DNA from: Thermomicrobiaceae bacterium
GTDB lineage: Bacteria > Chloroflexota > Chloroflexia > Thermomicrobiales > Thermomicrobiaceae
Assembly (NCBI GenBank): GCA_007124395.1
Contig: SLFF01000176.1
Location: 1 to 7,322, forward strand
DNA: 7,322 nucleotides
Direction: 5' to 3'
Part shown: in pieces, positions 1 through 6,245 of the stretch
Position numbering within the stretch: the stretch's first letter is position 1
Layout: every line of letters begins with the position of its first letter
Notes under the pieces: generated by a model
Database searches by the model: none
Told to the model about the DNA's origin: nothing
What the model saw: the letters and a program-made list of their open reading frames with translations, nothing else
Position numbers and translations under genes: made by a program

Positions 1-536
1 GCATGTGCCTTTTCGTCGTCGTCATCAACAATGAACGTGTTCGGGCGGATTTCTGTTCCATCGCCATATCGGTTGTGTCGCTTGGAGATCATGGTTCCGA
101 GAAAGAGTCCGCCAGGTTTCAGAACACGCCGAACTTCAGTGAGCGCCGTCTTCACCACTTCGACATCGCCGTGATAGATCACGTTCCAGGCCAGCGCCAG
201 ATCGATCGAAACGTCCGATATGGGCAGATCGGTGAAATCGCCGAACTGGTAGTCGATGGCCTGCCCCGCATCAGTCGCTGCTGATCGTGCAGCCTCCAGC
301 CCTGACTGGCTCAGGTCGATGCCGGTGACATTTACACCGTGCTGAGCCAGGAACAGCGCATGCCGTCCGATGCCGCATCCGATGTCGAGCGCGGTCTGGA
401 CTCCTCGCTCCTTCAGAAAAGCGAGCGAATCCACCACGAGTGGCTCGGGAGTCAGCCAGTCCTGCCGGATCGTTTCATCGGTCCAGCGCTGATCCCATGC
501 CTGATGCGCGGTGGCGAAGGGGTTCTGGTCGCTCAT
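1..536 (-). CDS. Class I SAM-dependent methyltransferase, C-terminus cut by window edge
   Basis: The frame reads from an ATG at 536-534 to the left window edge without a stop, giving 178 complete residues and no C-terminus. Residues 49-57 (ALDIGCGIG) are the glycine-rich SAM-binding motif I. D74 in VTGIDLS is the acidic residue expected to bind the ribose of SAM. The DLALAWNVIYH stretch and the later VRRVLKPGGLFLGTM match motifs IV-VI of Methyltransf_11/25-type enzymes. A GGAG Shine-Dalgarno (543-546) lies 6 nt before the start, which supports this start. The visible part has no membrane segment, so the enzyme is probably cytosolic. The substrate cannot be told from this fold; small-molecule methylation is more likely than DNA or rRNA methylation because no target-recognition domain or NPPY/DPPY-type motif is visible. 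It follows the MFS gene by 95 nt in the same direction. The family call is firm; the function is unknown. Confidence 0.9.
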   Translation of the reverse strand, partial: MSDQNPFATAHQAWDQRWTDETIRQDWLTPEPLVVDSLAFLKERGVQTALDIGCGIGRHALFLAQHGVNVTGIDLSQSGLEAARSAATDAGQAIDYQFGDFTDLPISDVSIDLALAWNVIYHGDVEVVKTALTEVRRVLKPGGLFLGTMISKRHNRYGDGTEIRPNTFIVDDDDEKAH

Positions 537-540
537 CTAT

Positions 541-582
541 TACTCCGGTATTTTCTTCCGAACCATCTGAGCGATAGTAGCA
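541..582 (-). promoter_or_regulatory. Candidate extended -10 promoter and RBS of the methyltransferase gene
   Basis: On the minus strand TGC followed by TACTAT (582-574) forms an extended -10 element (TGn plus a 4/6 match to TATAAT). It would start transcription about 30 nt before the ATG. No good -35 hexamer is present at 16-18 bp. The RBS GGAG sits at 546-543. If real, the methyltransferase can be transcribed independently of the upstream MFS gene, for which no clear terminator was seen in this gap. Confidence 0.35.
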
Positions 583-631
583 CACGAGGTACAGCAAAAA
601 TGTTGCCAGTTGATTGCACGCACGCCGCTCA

Positions 632-1915
632 TCATCGTCTGTCGAGCGTTTCATCGGCTCCCGCCGGCAGGTGCCGGATCGATCTTACCGGAGATATGGC
701 GATCCAGCCGAACGCCAGCATCATCCCGCCGACACCCAGCAGCAGGGTAGCGGGCAAGCCGATCAGGGAACCGAGTATCCCTCCGATTAGTGACCCCACC
801 GGGATCATCCCACTGACGAAGAACCTGGAACTGGCTGCCACTCGACCCAGATAGCGGTCGGGCGTTATCGCCTGGCGCAGGCTGAGTTGATTGACCTCCG
901 CGACAGGGAGCACCATCCACTGGAAGAACTCGGAGATGATCACCAGTGGCAACGCATACTCGGGAACCATGAAGGCTAGCGGGATCGGTAATCCTCCGAG
1001 TCCGAACAATAGCCACCCCGCCGTGATTGTCCGACCGACTCCGAATCGAGCCGCCAGCGGTGCAGCCAGGAACGAACCGATCAACGCTCCGGCCCCGCCG
1101 ATGCCGAAGACCAGCCCGACCTCGAACGAGGAAAGATTCAGCGTGGTCGCCATATAGAGCACGTATACGGCGAGGAAGATGTGTCCGAAGAATGCGGTCA
1201 GGCCGGATGCCCCGATCGTCGCTCGCAGGACGGGGTTCCGGAGGCTGAGTGCCATGCCGTCGAAGGCCTGGCGCCAGATGGACGTCCGCTCTCGCTCGAT
1301 TCGCCTCGCGCCCGTCTCTGGTGGAACCCCACGCAACAGCACGGCAGAAATCAGTGATGCTGGACCATCCATCAGCAGGGCGAGCGGCGGTGAGAGTGCG
1401 CTGGCGACGGCCCCACCGGCAGATGGGCCGATCATCTGTGCAGCAGATCTGCTGGCCTGCATCTTCCCGTTTGCATCGGAAAGCCGGCGCCGGCCAACCA
1501 GCGCAGGGAGCCAGGCAAGGCGGGACAGATCGAAAAAGAGTGTCGTGGTGCCGATCAGCACAACGATTCCGCTCAATAGCCAGACCGTCAGGATATCCAG
1601 CCACCATAGGACCGGGATACTGAGCGCCAGCAGGCATCGAACCAGTGCCGCGAGGATCATGGTCATCCGTGGAGCCAGACGGTCGACCCAGACCCCGGCA
1701 ATCAGGCTGATCAGGAGCGATGGGATCGTGGCCGCTGCGCCGAGGACGCCCATCTCGAACGGAGTAGCGTCCAGCGTCAGGGCACCGATGAGCGGGATCA
1801 CGACAATCGATGATTGCCGGGCAAGATCGGAGGTTCCATCCGCGCCCCAGACACGTCGAAAGGCAGAGGATCGCCAGAGTGATGATGAGTCATCAGTATT
1901 CGATTCGAGATTCAT
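632..1915 (-). CDS. MFS efflux-type transporter (MFS_3 / macrolide- or siderophore-exporter-like)
   Basis: This 427-residue protein is hydrophobic nearly throughout, with a pattern fitting 12 transmembrane helices, the usual size for a major facilitator. The cytoplasmic loop after TM2 carries motif A in the form GVWVDRLAPRM (residues 74-84), followed by ILAALVRCLLALSIPV. That arrangement is typical of the MFS_3 group, which includes enterobactin exporter EntS and Mef-type macrolide exporters. The likely role is proton-driven export of a small molecule across the cytoplasmic membrane; the substrate cannot be predicted. The ATG at 1915 is preceded by ACGGGAACG, whose GGGA lies 10 nt upstream and is the only Shine-Dalgarno-like sequence. 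That GGGA sits inside a perfect hairpin and just after a short upstream open frame (separate entries), so translation may be regulated. The C-terminal tail is short and charged. The transporter class is confident; the subfamily is less so. Confidence 0.92.
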   Translation of the reverse strand: MNLESNTDDSSSLWRSSAFRRVWGADGTSDLARQSSIVVIPLIGALTLDATPFEMGVLGAAATIPSLLISLIAGVWVDRLAPRMTMILAALVRCLLALSIPVLWWLDILTVWLLSGIVVLIGTTTLFFDLSRLAWLPALVGRRRLSDANGKMQASRSAAQMIGPSAGGAVASALSPPLALLMDGPASLISAVLLRGVPPETGARRIERERTSIWRQAFDGMALSLRNPVLRATIGASGLTAFFGHIFLAVYVLYMATTLNLSSFEVGLVFGIGGAGALIGSFLAAPLAARFGVGRTITAGWLLFGLGGLPIPLAFMVPEYALPLVIISEFFQWMVLPVAEVNQLSLRQAITPDRYLGRVAASSRFFVSGMIPVGSLIGGILGSLIGLPATLLLGVGGMMLAFGWIAISPVRSIRHLPAGADETLDRR

Positions 1916-1925
1916 GCTGAAACGT

Positions 1926-2011
1926 TCCCGTCAGAATTGACGGGAGTTCTGGCCCGGAGAGGGACGCTTGAACTCCCGCTGTCTCATCGCGTCAGATAGG
2001 CGAGACAGCGG
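1926..2011 (-). promoter_or_regulatory. Leader of MFS gene with three overlapping, competing hairpins
   Basis: Three perfect inverted repeats are nested in chain fashion. Repeat C pairs 1976-1985 with 2002-2011 (10 bp, 16-nt loop). Repeat B pairs 1941-1949 with 1970-1978 (9 bp, 20-nt loop). Repeat A pairs 1926-1933 with 1938-1945 (8 bp, 4-nt loop). B shares three bases with C and five with A, so full-length B excludes A and is shortened by C. In the minus-strand RNA the 3' arm of A contains GGGA, the presumed MFS Shine-Dalgarno. A would act as sequestrator, B as anti-sequestrator and C as its competitor. The repeats could instead be DNA operators for a dimeric repressor; A and C are the right size for that. 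No convincing sigma70 promoter was found between 2012 and 2140, so where transcription begins is unknown. Confidence 0.5.
1931..1987 (-). CDS. Possible 18-aa leader peptide upstream of the MFS gene
   Basis: An ATG at 1987-1985 opens a frame of 18 codons reading MRQREFKRPSPGQNSRQF, ended by TGA at 1933-1931, 15 nt before the MFS start. The frame is closed upstream by TAA (2014-2012), so it cannot be longer from ATG. It spans the 3' arm of the first leader hairpin, all of the second, and the 5' arm of the third; its stop codon lies in the SD-sequestering 3' arm. A ribosome completing it would open that last hairpin and terminate near the MFS RBS. Weak points: no convincing Shine-Dalgarno precedes the ATG, the peptide has no known stall motif (RPSP is only suggestive), and frames of this length occur by chance. 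It is offered as a candidate regulatory uORF, not an established gene. Confidence 0.35.
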   Translation of the reverse strand: MRQREFKRPSPGQNSRQF

Positions 2012-2140
2012 TTAGCCAAGCATTCTGGGGGAATACCTCAATCGTTCCTGGCAGTATCGAATCACGGTAATGCAATCTGTGTGCAGAACTTCGTCGGTAT
2101 CACTGCATTTGAGACGTACACGGGCGAAATTCGTGAAACG

Positions 2141-2845
2141 TCAGTTTGACGCGTCCTGCTTGACCTGGGTCTCTTCCCTCTCAACGGCGGAGGTGGCTCG
2201 CGCCATGACAACCTGATCTTTTCCCGCATGCTTTGCCTGCAGCAATGCAGAGTCGGCTTTATCCAGCAGCTGTTCGACGCTATCATCGGTCCCGGTGGAG
2301 ATCGCCACCCCGATGCTCGCGCTGAGGGTTATCGGAGCTGGTTCCAGCAGAAGTGGAACGTGCAGTGCCCGGCGCAGCCGGTCAGCCACCATTTTGACCG
2401 GATCGTTGCGGTCCCGGATCTCGAGCAGGACAACGAACTCATCGCCACCCATCCGGCCAGCGGTATCACTGGCGCGCAGATGCTGGCGCATTCGCTCTCC
2501 CGCGGCGACCAGCAATTGATCACCGATCAGGTGTCCGTAGCGGTCGTTGACCTCTTTGAAATTGTCCAGGTCGATGAACAGCACCGCAACCGAGGTGCTA
2601 TTGCGTTGTGACCGGATCAGCGCCTGCTCGATCCGGTCATTGAGAAGGGAGCGATTCGGCAGGTTGGTCAGCGGATCGTGCAACGCACGTTCAACCCATT
2701 CATCGGCTGCTTGTTGTCTACGGGTGAGCGTGGAAACAAGCCGGGACCATCGGAGTTCCCAGAGTGCAGCGAATACAAGAAGACCAACGCTGCTGATCAG
2801 CGCCAGTCCGAGGCTGGTACGCTCGATTTGCGACCGAGGTTCCAT
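2141..2845 (-). CDS. Membrane-anchored diguanylate cyclase (GGDEF domain)
   Basis: This 234-residue protein has one N-terminal membrane segment (about residues 11-29), a short linker that may form a coiled coil (about 30-52), and a GGDEF domain from about residue 55 (HDPLTNLPNR) to 220. The active-site loop is intact as GGDEF at 133-137. Metal-binding D92 sits in FIDLDNFK, with N100/D101 in the following EVNDRYGH. An RxxD inhibitory site (RASD, 124-127) lies exactly five residues before GGDEF. The enzyme should therefore condense two GTP into cyclic di-GMP at the inner membrane face and be inhibited by its product. There is no periplasmic or cytoplasmic sensor domain, so input must come through partners, the membrane or expression level. 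An in-frame TAA seven codons upstream limits the start to about this ATG; the RBS is weak. Neighbouring intergenic gaps suggest a single-gene unit. Confidence 0.95.
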   Translation of the reverse strand: MEPRSQIERTSLGLALISSVGLLVFAALWELRWSRLVSTLTRRQQAADEWVERALHDPLTNLPNRSLLNDRIEQALIRSQRNSTSVAVLFIDLDNFKEVNDRYGHLIGDQLLVAAGERMRQHLRASDTAGRMGGDEFVVLLEIRDRNDPVKMVADRLRRALHVPLLLEPAPITLSASIGVAISTGTDDSVEQLLDKADSALLQAKHAGKDQVVMARATSAVEREETQVKQDASN

Positions 2846-2948
2846 CAGGGGTGCCCAATCTGATTAACCATGAGGCCAAGTGCGAATTTTGAGTCCCTGA
2901 ACGGTGTTACATGGTTCGCTGATAAATTCGGCGGCAGAGACTAGCCAT

Positions 2949-3001
2949 ATTGTACTACGAAACTAGGACATTTGTATATGCGTCTTGCTCTAAAATTTTC
3001 A
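2949..3001 (-). promoter_or_regulatory. AT-rich region with weak promoter candidates for the diguanylate cyclase
   Basis: The 2846-3038 gap is clearly more AT-rich than the genes around it and holds no open frame worth calling. On the minus strand two -10-like hexamers stand out: TATACA (2978-2973), with TGAAAA 17 bp upstream (3001-2996), and TACAAT (2954-2949), which lacks a -35. Either would drive the GGDEF gene with a leader of about 100 nt. Both are weak matches and the choice is a guess. Confidence 0.28.
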
Positions 3002-3029
3002 CGCCATGTGCAACGGAAACATTCCACAG

Positions 3030-3066
3030 TGAAGAGAAAACCGGGAGCCAGTTCTGACTCCCGGTT
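3030..3066 (-). terminator. Intrinsic terminator after the substrate-binding protein gene
   Basis: A perfect 9-bp inverted repeat pairs 3039-3047 with 3058-3066 around a 10-nt loop. Read on the minus strand, the GC-rich stem AACCGGGAG...CTCCCGGTT is followed by TTTTCTCTTC, a U/C-rich tract typical of rho-independent terminators. It lies 35 nt past the stop codon of the substrate-binding protein and before the AT-rich promoter region of the diguanylate cyclase, so it separates the two units. Confidence 0.7.
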
Positions 3067-3101
3067 CCGATACCCCAGCCGTTTTCGGTGATCTCGAACG
3101 A

Positions 3102-4910
3102 TTACTCTTCGATCCAGAAGTCACGGACCTTGAGATAGAGGTTCGATCCACTCTGTACATCGTCAGGCAGACCCTTGATGCGCTCGTTGAAGTGGTTGAA
3201 CCAGTCCCAGTACATCATGAACAGCGTTGGGACCTCTTCGGCGAAGAGTTTCTGGACTTCACTGTAGATCTCACGTCGGACTTCCGGATCGACCTCGGCA
3301 ACACCGCGATCGAGCAGGTCGTCCATTTCTTCATTGCTGAAGTGGTTGAAGTTGTTGCCGCCGCCGGTCTGCAGAACGGTGCGGGCGTCTGGCTCGCCGT
3401 TGGTACCACCATAGGTCCAGTTGTGGAGCGCCATATCACCGGTGCCATCGCGCATCTCGGCAGATGCAGCGGAGACTTCACGGATGCTGACTTCTGCGCC
3501 GATCGCGCTCCAGTACTCAACCGCCATCTCGGCTTGCGGCCGACGGACTTCATCGCCAACGAACGTTAGACACTCCCATTCGAAGCGCTCACCATCTCGT
3601 TCGCGGATTCCATCGTCACCTTCGACCCAGCCAGCCTCTTCCAGGAGTTCGATAGCCCGGTCGGGATCGTAGTCATACTGAGCAACGTCCGGCTCGTACC
3701 ATTCATCCAGTGTCGGGGCCAGGTTGGCGGTAGCTTTCACGGCCGCGCCAACAAAAGCCGTTTCGATCATCTGGTCGCGGTCCAGCGCAAACATGAGTGC
3801 CTGGCGAACCCGAACGTCGTCGAATTGTGGCCGGGTGTTGTTCATCGGGAAGTTGTTGACCGCCAGGGAGGCAGTAACGTAGCTGGTCAGGTGTGGTTCT
3901 TCAGTCAGGCGGACCTCGTCGTCGGTCCCGGCGACCCAGATCGACGTATCAGCGCCGCCTGTTTCCAGTTCCAGCACACGAACCGAACCCTCGGGAACGA
4001 TCCGGACTTCGAACTCGTCAGCATACGGTCGGCCGCGCCAGTGATCCTCGAACGCTTCCAGCAGGGTGAAGTCATCAGGATTCCACTCGGCAAGCATGAA
4101 CGGTCCGGTGCCGATCGGCTCGGAACTGTGGCCATCGTAGCCGACTTCACTGTGGTAGTGCTCCGGTACGATCATCGCCGTCATTCCGCGTCGGAGGAAC
4201 GAGGCATCCGGTTCAGCCATCATGATTCTCAGATTGTAGTCGTCCTCGAGTTCGACGCTGTCTACCGAGACAAAGTCCGCAGAACTGATGGCCGCGTTGT
4301 CATCGTCCATAAACCACTCGAAGGTGTACTTGACGTCTTCGGCGTTGAACTCTTCGCCATCGTGAAACAGGACGTCATCGCGAACCGTGACGTGAACCTC
4401 GAGGCCGTCATCTGAAACTTCGTAGTCGGTGGCCAGTTCCAGTTCGATTTCGTAGTTCTCATCCACGGCCACGAGCGCGTCGTGAATCTGGGTGATTGCT
4501 GCCCAGGCAACGGTCTGGCCGATGTCATCCGGGTGCAGGCTGTCGATCGAGTGATGCCCCATGGCGATGATGCGCCCACCGTAGCGATCATCGTCGTCGG
4601 TGTCGTCATCGTCATCGGCGTCATCATGATCATCGGCGGCCTCATCATCGTCCGGCTCGTCGACAGGTTCGTCGTCATCTGGCTCTTCATCGTCATCGGT
4701 GTCGGGTTCATCGGCGATGTCTTCGTCGTCATCATCTTCGACAACGTCGTCCGCCGAATCGTCGGTGGCTTCATCGTCGTCGACGCTACACGCCGTGATC
4801 AGCGAGCCGAAAATCGGCATCGACACGCCCAGCAGCGCGGCACGCTGCAGGAGCTGCCGCCGGCTGAGCGGACTCGCGGTTAGCAGCGTTTGAATATTCG
4901 GGGTCTTCAT
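3102..4910 (-). CDS. ABC transporter substrate-binding lipoprotein, family 5 (oligopeptide/nickel type), Tat signal
   Basis: The 602-residue protein starts with a twin-arginine signal (SRRQLL, R17-R18) and a hydrophobic stretch ending in a lipobox (I38-T-A-C41). It should be exported folded and anchored to the outer face of the membrane by lipidated C41. Residues 44-108 form a linker in which I count 46 Asp/Glu of 65. The SBP_bac_5 fold follows from about residue 110: RIIAMGHHSIDSLHPDD, the DDVLFHDGEEFNAEDVKYTFEW signature, PIGTGPFMLAEW, and DDVRVRQALMFALDRDQMIE. Family members bind peptides, dipeptides, nickel or sugars; the ligand cannot be called here. The start at 4910 is chosen because GGGAGGAG lies 6 nt upstream and the Tat signal begins 16 residues in; the frame stays open upstream, but that stretch overlaps the promoter and the dehydrogenase gene. 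No permease or ATPase genes are nearby, so it is an orphan binding protein or its partners lie elsewhere. Confidence 0.95.
   Translation of the reverse strand: MKTPNIQTLLTASPLSRRQLLQRAALLGVSMPIFGSLITACSVDDDEATDDSADDVVEDDDDEDIADEPDTDDDEEPDDDEPVDEPDDDEAADDHDDADDDDDTDDDDRYGGRIIAMGHHSIDSLHPDDIGQTVAWAAITQIHDALVAVDENYEIELELATDYEVSDDGLEVHVTVRDDVLFHDGEEFNAEDVKYTFEWFMDDDNAAISSADFVSVDSVELEDDYNLRIMMAEPDASFLRRGMTAMIVPEHYHSEVGYDGHSSEPIGTGPFMLAEWNPDDFTLLEAFEDHWRGRPYADEFEVRIVPEGSVRVLELETGGADTSIWVAGTDDEVRLTEEPHLTSYVTASLAVNNFPMNNTRPQFDDVRVRQALMFALDRDQMIETAFVGAAVKATANLAPTLDEWYEPDVAQYDYDPDRAIELLEEAGWVEGDDGIRERDGERFEWECLTFVGDEVRRPQAEMAVEYWSAIGAEVSIREVSAASAEMRDGTGDMALHNWTYGGTNGEPDARTVLQTGGGNNFNHFSNEEMDDLLDRGVAEVDPEVRREIYSEVQKLFAEEVPTLFMMYWDWFNHFNERIKGLPDDVQSGSNLYLKVRDFWIEE
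4587..4781 (-). repeat. Imperfect GAY-codon tract encoding the acidic linker
   Basis: This part of the binding-protein gene is a compound trinucleotide repeat of GAT/GAC (plus some GAA/GAG) codons, seen on the plus strand as runs of (a/g)tc. It encodes residues 44-108 (about 37 Asp and 9 Glu by hand count), broken by Pro, Ala, Val and Thr. GAT and GAC are mixed, which keeps the repeat imperfect and should limit slippage, but in-frame length variation is expected between strains. Acidic tethers just after the lipidated Cys are known from lipoproteins of Chloroflexota and haloarchaea; a tether or charge-screening role is inferred. Confidence 0.85.
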
Positions 4911-4965
4911 GCCCCACTCCTCCCGTGGCACAGATGTCAGCTCGCAGATCACCAGACTATTGCCA

Positions 4966-4983
4966 TGCTTTTGCAGAAAAGCA
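4966..4983 (-). repeat. Small inverted repeat in the leader of the binding-protein gene
   Basis: A 7-bp perfect inverted repeat (TGCTTTT and AAAAGCA, 4-nt loop) sits 56 nt before the binding-protein ATG, inside the leader predicted from the upstream promoter. Two G-U pairs could extend it. It is AT-rich in the inner stem and lacks a following U tract, so it is not a good terminator. It may be a leader structure, an operator, or chance. Confidence 0.35.
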
Positions 4984-5052
4984 CATGTTTGCAGATTCTG
5001 GTGAAGAACAGACACGACCGCGCCAGTCTTTTGAAAATGGCCAATCTCGCTC

Positions 5053-5081
5053 AGGCTAGCAACGGTTCCGACGGGTGTCAA
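5053..5081 (-). promoter_or_regulatory. Sigma70-type promoter of the binding-protein gene
   Basis: On the minus strand a consensus -35 TTGACA (5081-5076) is followed, after exactly 17 bp, by TAGCCT (5058-5053), a -10 with the conserved T, A and final T. Transcription would start near 5046, giving a leader of about 135 nt before the ATG at 4910. The element begins only about 20 bases after the dehydrogenase stop codon, with no terminator between, so some read-through from the dehydrogenase gene is possible. Confidence 0.6.
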
Positions 5082-5100
5082 TAGGTCGTAGCAAGGAGTT

Positions 5101-6183
5101 TCAGATGTCGAAAACCACAAGATTGCGCACGGCCTCGCCCTGTTCACTGCTATCGATCGCCGCGTTGATTTCGTCAAATGGATAGCGCCGCGTCACCAGC
5201 TCTTCGAGGTGGAGTCGCTTCTGACGATACAGCTTCGCCATCCTGGGGATGTCGATCGACAACCGTGTTGAACCCATGATGCTGCCCAGAATGCGTTGCC
5301 CGGAGGAGACCGTATCGAACGGGGAGAAACGAGCCGACGCGTCGGCCGGCGGCATACCGACCAGCACCAGGTTGCCCTCGATTCGCGGAAGCGGCAACGC
5401 CATCTCGACGGCTGATATTGCTCCCACGGTGACCACGACATGATCGGCGCCGCCACCGGTCAGTGACCGGACTGATTCGGTGACATCCGAGCTGTGCGGG
5501 TTCAATCCATGCGTTGCGCCGAAATCCCGAGCGGTACCGAGCTTGGAATCGAGCACATCGATGGCAATGATCGGATCAGCGCCAGCAATCTGCGCGCCCT
5601 GTATCGCGTTCAGTCCAACTCCACCGGCCCCGATGACCACGACGCTTTCACCGAACTTGACATTCGCAGTATTCAGCACCGCTCCGGCGCCGGTGATAAC
5701 CCCGCACGCCAGCAGCGAGGCGAGATCGAGGGGCACGAATTTTGGAATCACGGCCAGCTGGGATTGATCGACCACCGTGTACTCGGCAAACGCGGCCGTA
5801 TCCAGCCCGTGTTTGATCGGTTGCCCATCGAGAGTATGAAATCGACTAGCGTCGTCGATCGGGAAGCGGGTTGGGCAGGCATACGGTGAGCCAGTCAGGC
5901 AGTGCCGGCATCGCCCGCAAGAGCGCAGCAACGTCACCACCACGCGATCTCCTGGCTTCACCAGCGTAACGCCCGGTCCCACCTCATCGACGATGCCCGA
6001 GGCCTCGTGCCCGGCGATCACTGGCACATCGCCACCCCACTCACCGCGAATCAGGTGGATGTCGCTGTGGCAGATCCCGATCGCCGCAATCCGGACTCTG
6101 ACCTCACCTGTCTGCGGTGGATCCAGCCGGACATCTTCGATTACCAGAGGTTTGCCGAACTCATAGCAGACTGCAGCACGCAT
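5101..6183 (-). CDS. Zinc-dependent, NAD-type medium-chain alcohol dehydrogenase (class III-like)
   Basis: This 360-residue protein has the full zinc-ADH architecture. Catalytic-zinc ligands are C38 (in GICHSD), H59-E60 (GHE) and C160 (LLACGVITG). The structural zinc cluster is C89-C92-C95-C103. The Rossmann fold carries GAGGVG (185-190), and D209 at the end of the second strand (IIAIDVLD) indicates preference for NAD over NADP. The sequence fits the class III-like group that includes glutathione- or mycothiol-linked formaldehyde dehydrogenases and broader Zn-ADHs, so it should interconvert an alcohol and an aldehyde in the cytosol; the natural substrate is not determined. The ATG at 6183 is chosen because family members begin MRAAV...GKPL, and AAAGGCGG lies 6 nt upstream. 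Longer starts in the same frame would overlap the preceding gene and add non-family sequence. A gap of 103 nt separates it from the nucleotidyltransferase gene. Confidence 0.95.
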   Translation of the reverse strand: MRAAVCYEFGKPLVIEDVRLDPPQTGEVRVRIAAIGICHSDIHLIRGEWGGDVPVIAGHEASGIVDEVGPGVTLVKPGDRVVVTLLRSCGRCRHCLTGSPYACPTRFPIDDASRFHTLDGQPIKHGLDTAAFAEYTVVDQSQLAVIPKFVPLDLASLLACGVITGAGAVLNTANVKFGESVVVIGAGGVGLNAIQGAQIAGADPIIAIDVLDSKLGTARDFGATHGLNPHSSDVTESVRSLTGGGADHVVVTVGAISAVEMALPLPRIEGNLVLVGMPPADASARFSPFDTVSSGQRILGSIMGSTRLSIDIPRMAKLYRQKRLHLEELVTRRYPFDEINAAIDSSEQGEAVRNLVVFDI

Positions 6184-6224
6184 GACTGACCGCCTTTCAC
6201 TTGGCGAGGAGCCGAGTCGTGGAT

Positions 6225-6245
6225 TGCTGGACGCGCGATCCAGCA
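6225..6245 (-). repeat. Inverted repeat upstream of the alcohol dehydrogenase
   Basis: A 7-bp perfect inverted repeat (TGCTGGA / TCCAGCA, 7-nt loop) lies 42 nt before the dehydrogenase ATG in a 103-bp intergenic gap. It has no following U tract, so termination is unlikely. It is the right size and place for a dimeric repressor or activator site, or for a leader stem, but no promoter hexamers were convincing around it. CTGACA (6275-6270) is a lone -35-like match. Confidence 0.35.

Noticed and set aside
651..1637. Long minus-strand frame (328 codons) inside the MFS gene, rich in Arg and Cys.
   Set aside because: It is out of frame with the clear 12-helix transporter and has shadow-like composition with no domain.
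1179..1940. Plus-strand frame of 253 codons opposite the MFS gene and its leader.
   Set aside because: Antisense shadow typical of GC-rich coding DNA; Arg/Ser/Pro-rich with no motif. The same applies to plus-strand frames at 339-854 and 3825-4415.
2012..2023. Three-codon frame ATG-CTT-GGC-TAA upstream of the MFS leader hairpins.
   Set aside because: Too short to weigh, and the nearest GAGG is 12 nt away. It shares the frame of the 18-codon candidate but is probably chance.
2139..2151. CGTCA/TGACG mini-hairpin at the diguanylate cyclase stop codon as a terminator.
   Set aside because: Only a 5-bp stem with a 3-nt loop followed by TTTC; too weak to call a terminator.
4482..4883. Plus-strand open frame whose product looks very hydrophobic (Val/Ile-rich, membrane-like).
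   Set aside because: It is the antisense mirror of the GAT/GAC tract, which reads as GTC/ATC (Val/Ile) on the other strand. It lacks an RBS, lies wholly inside the well-supported binding-protein gene and resembles no family.
4911..5177. Upstream extension of the binding protein to an ATG at 5177 (691 codons).
   Set aside because: It would overlap the dehydrogenase end and the TTGACA promoter, and would put 89 non-family residues before a Tat signal. The strong GGGAGGAG RBS is at the 4910 start.
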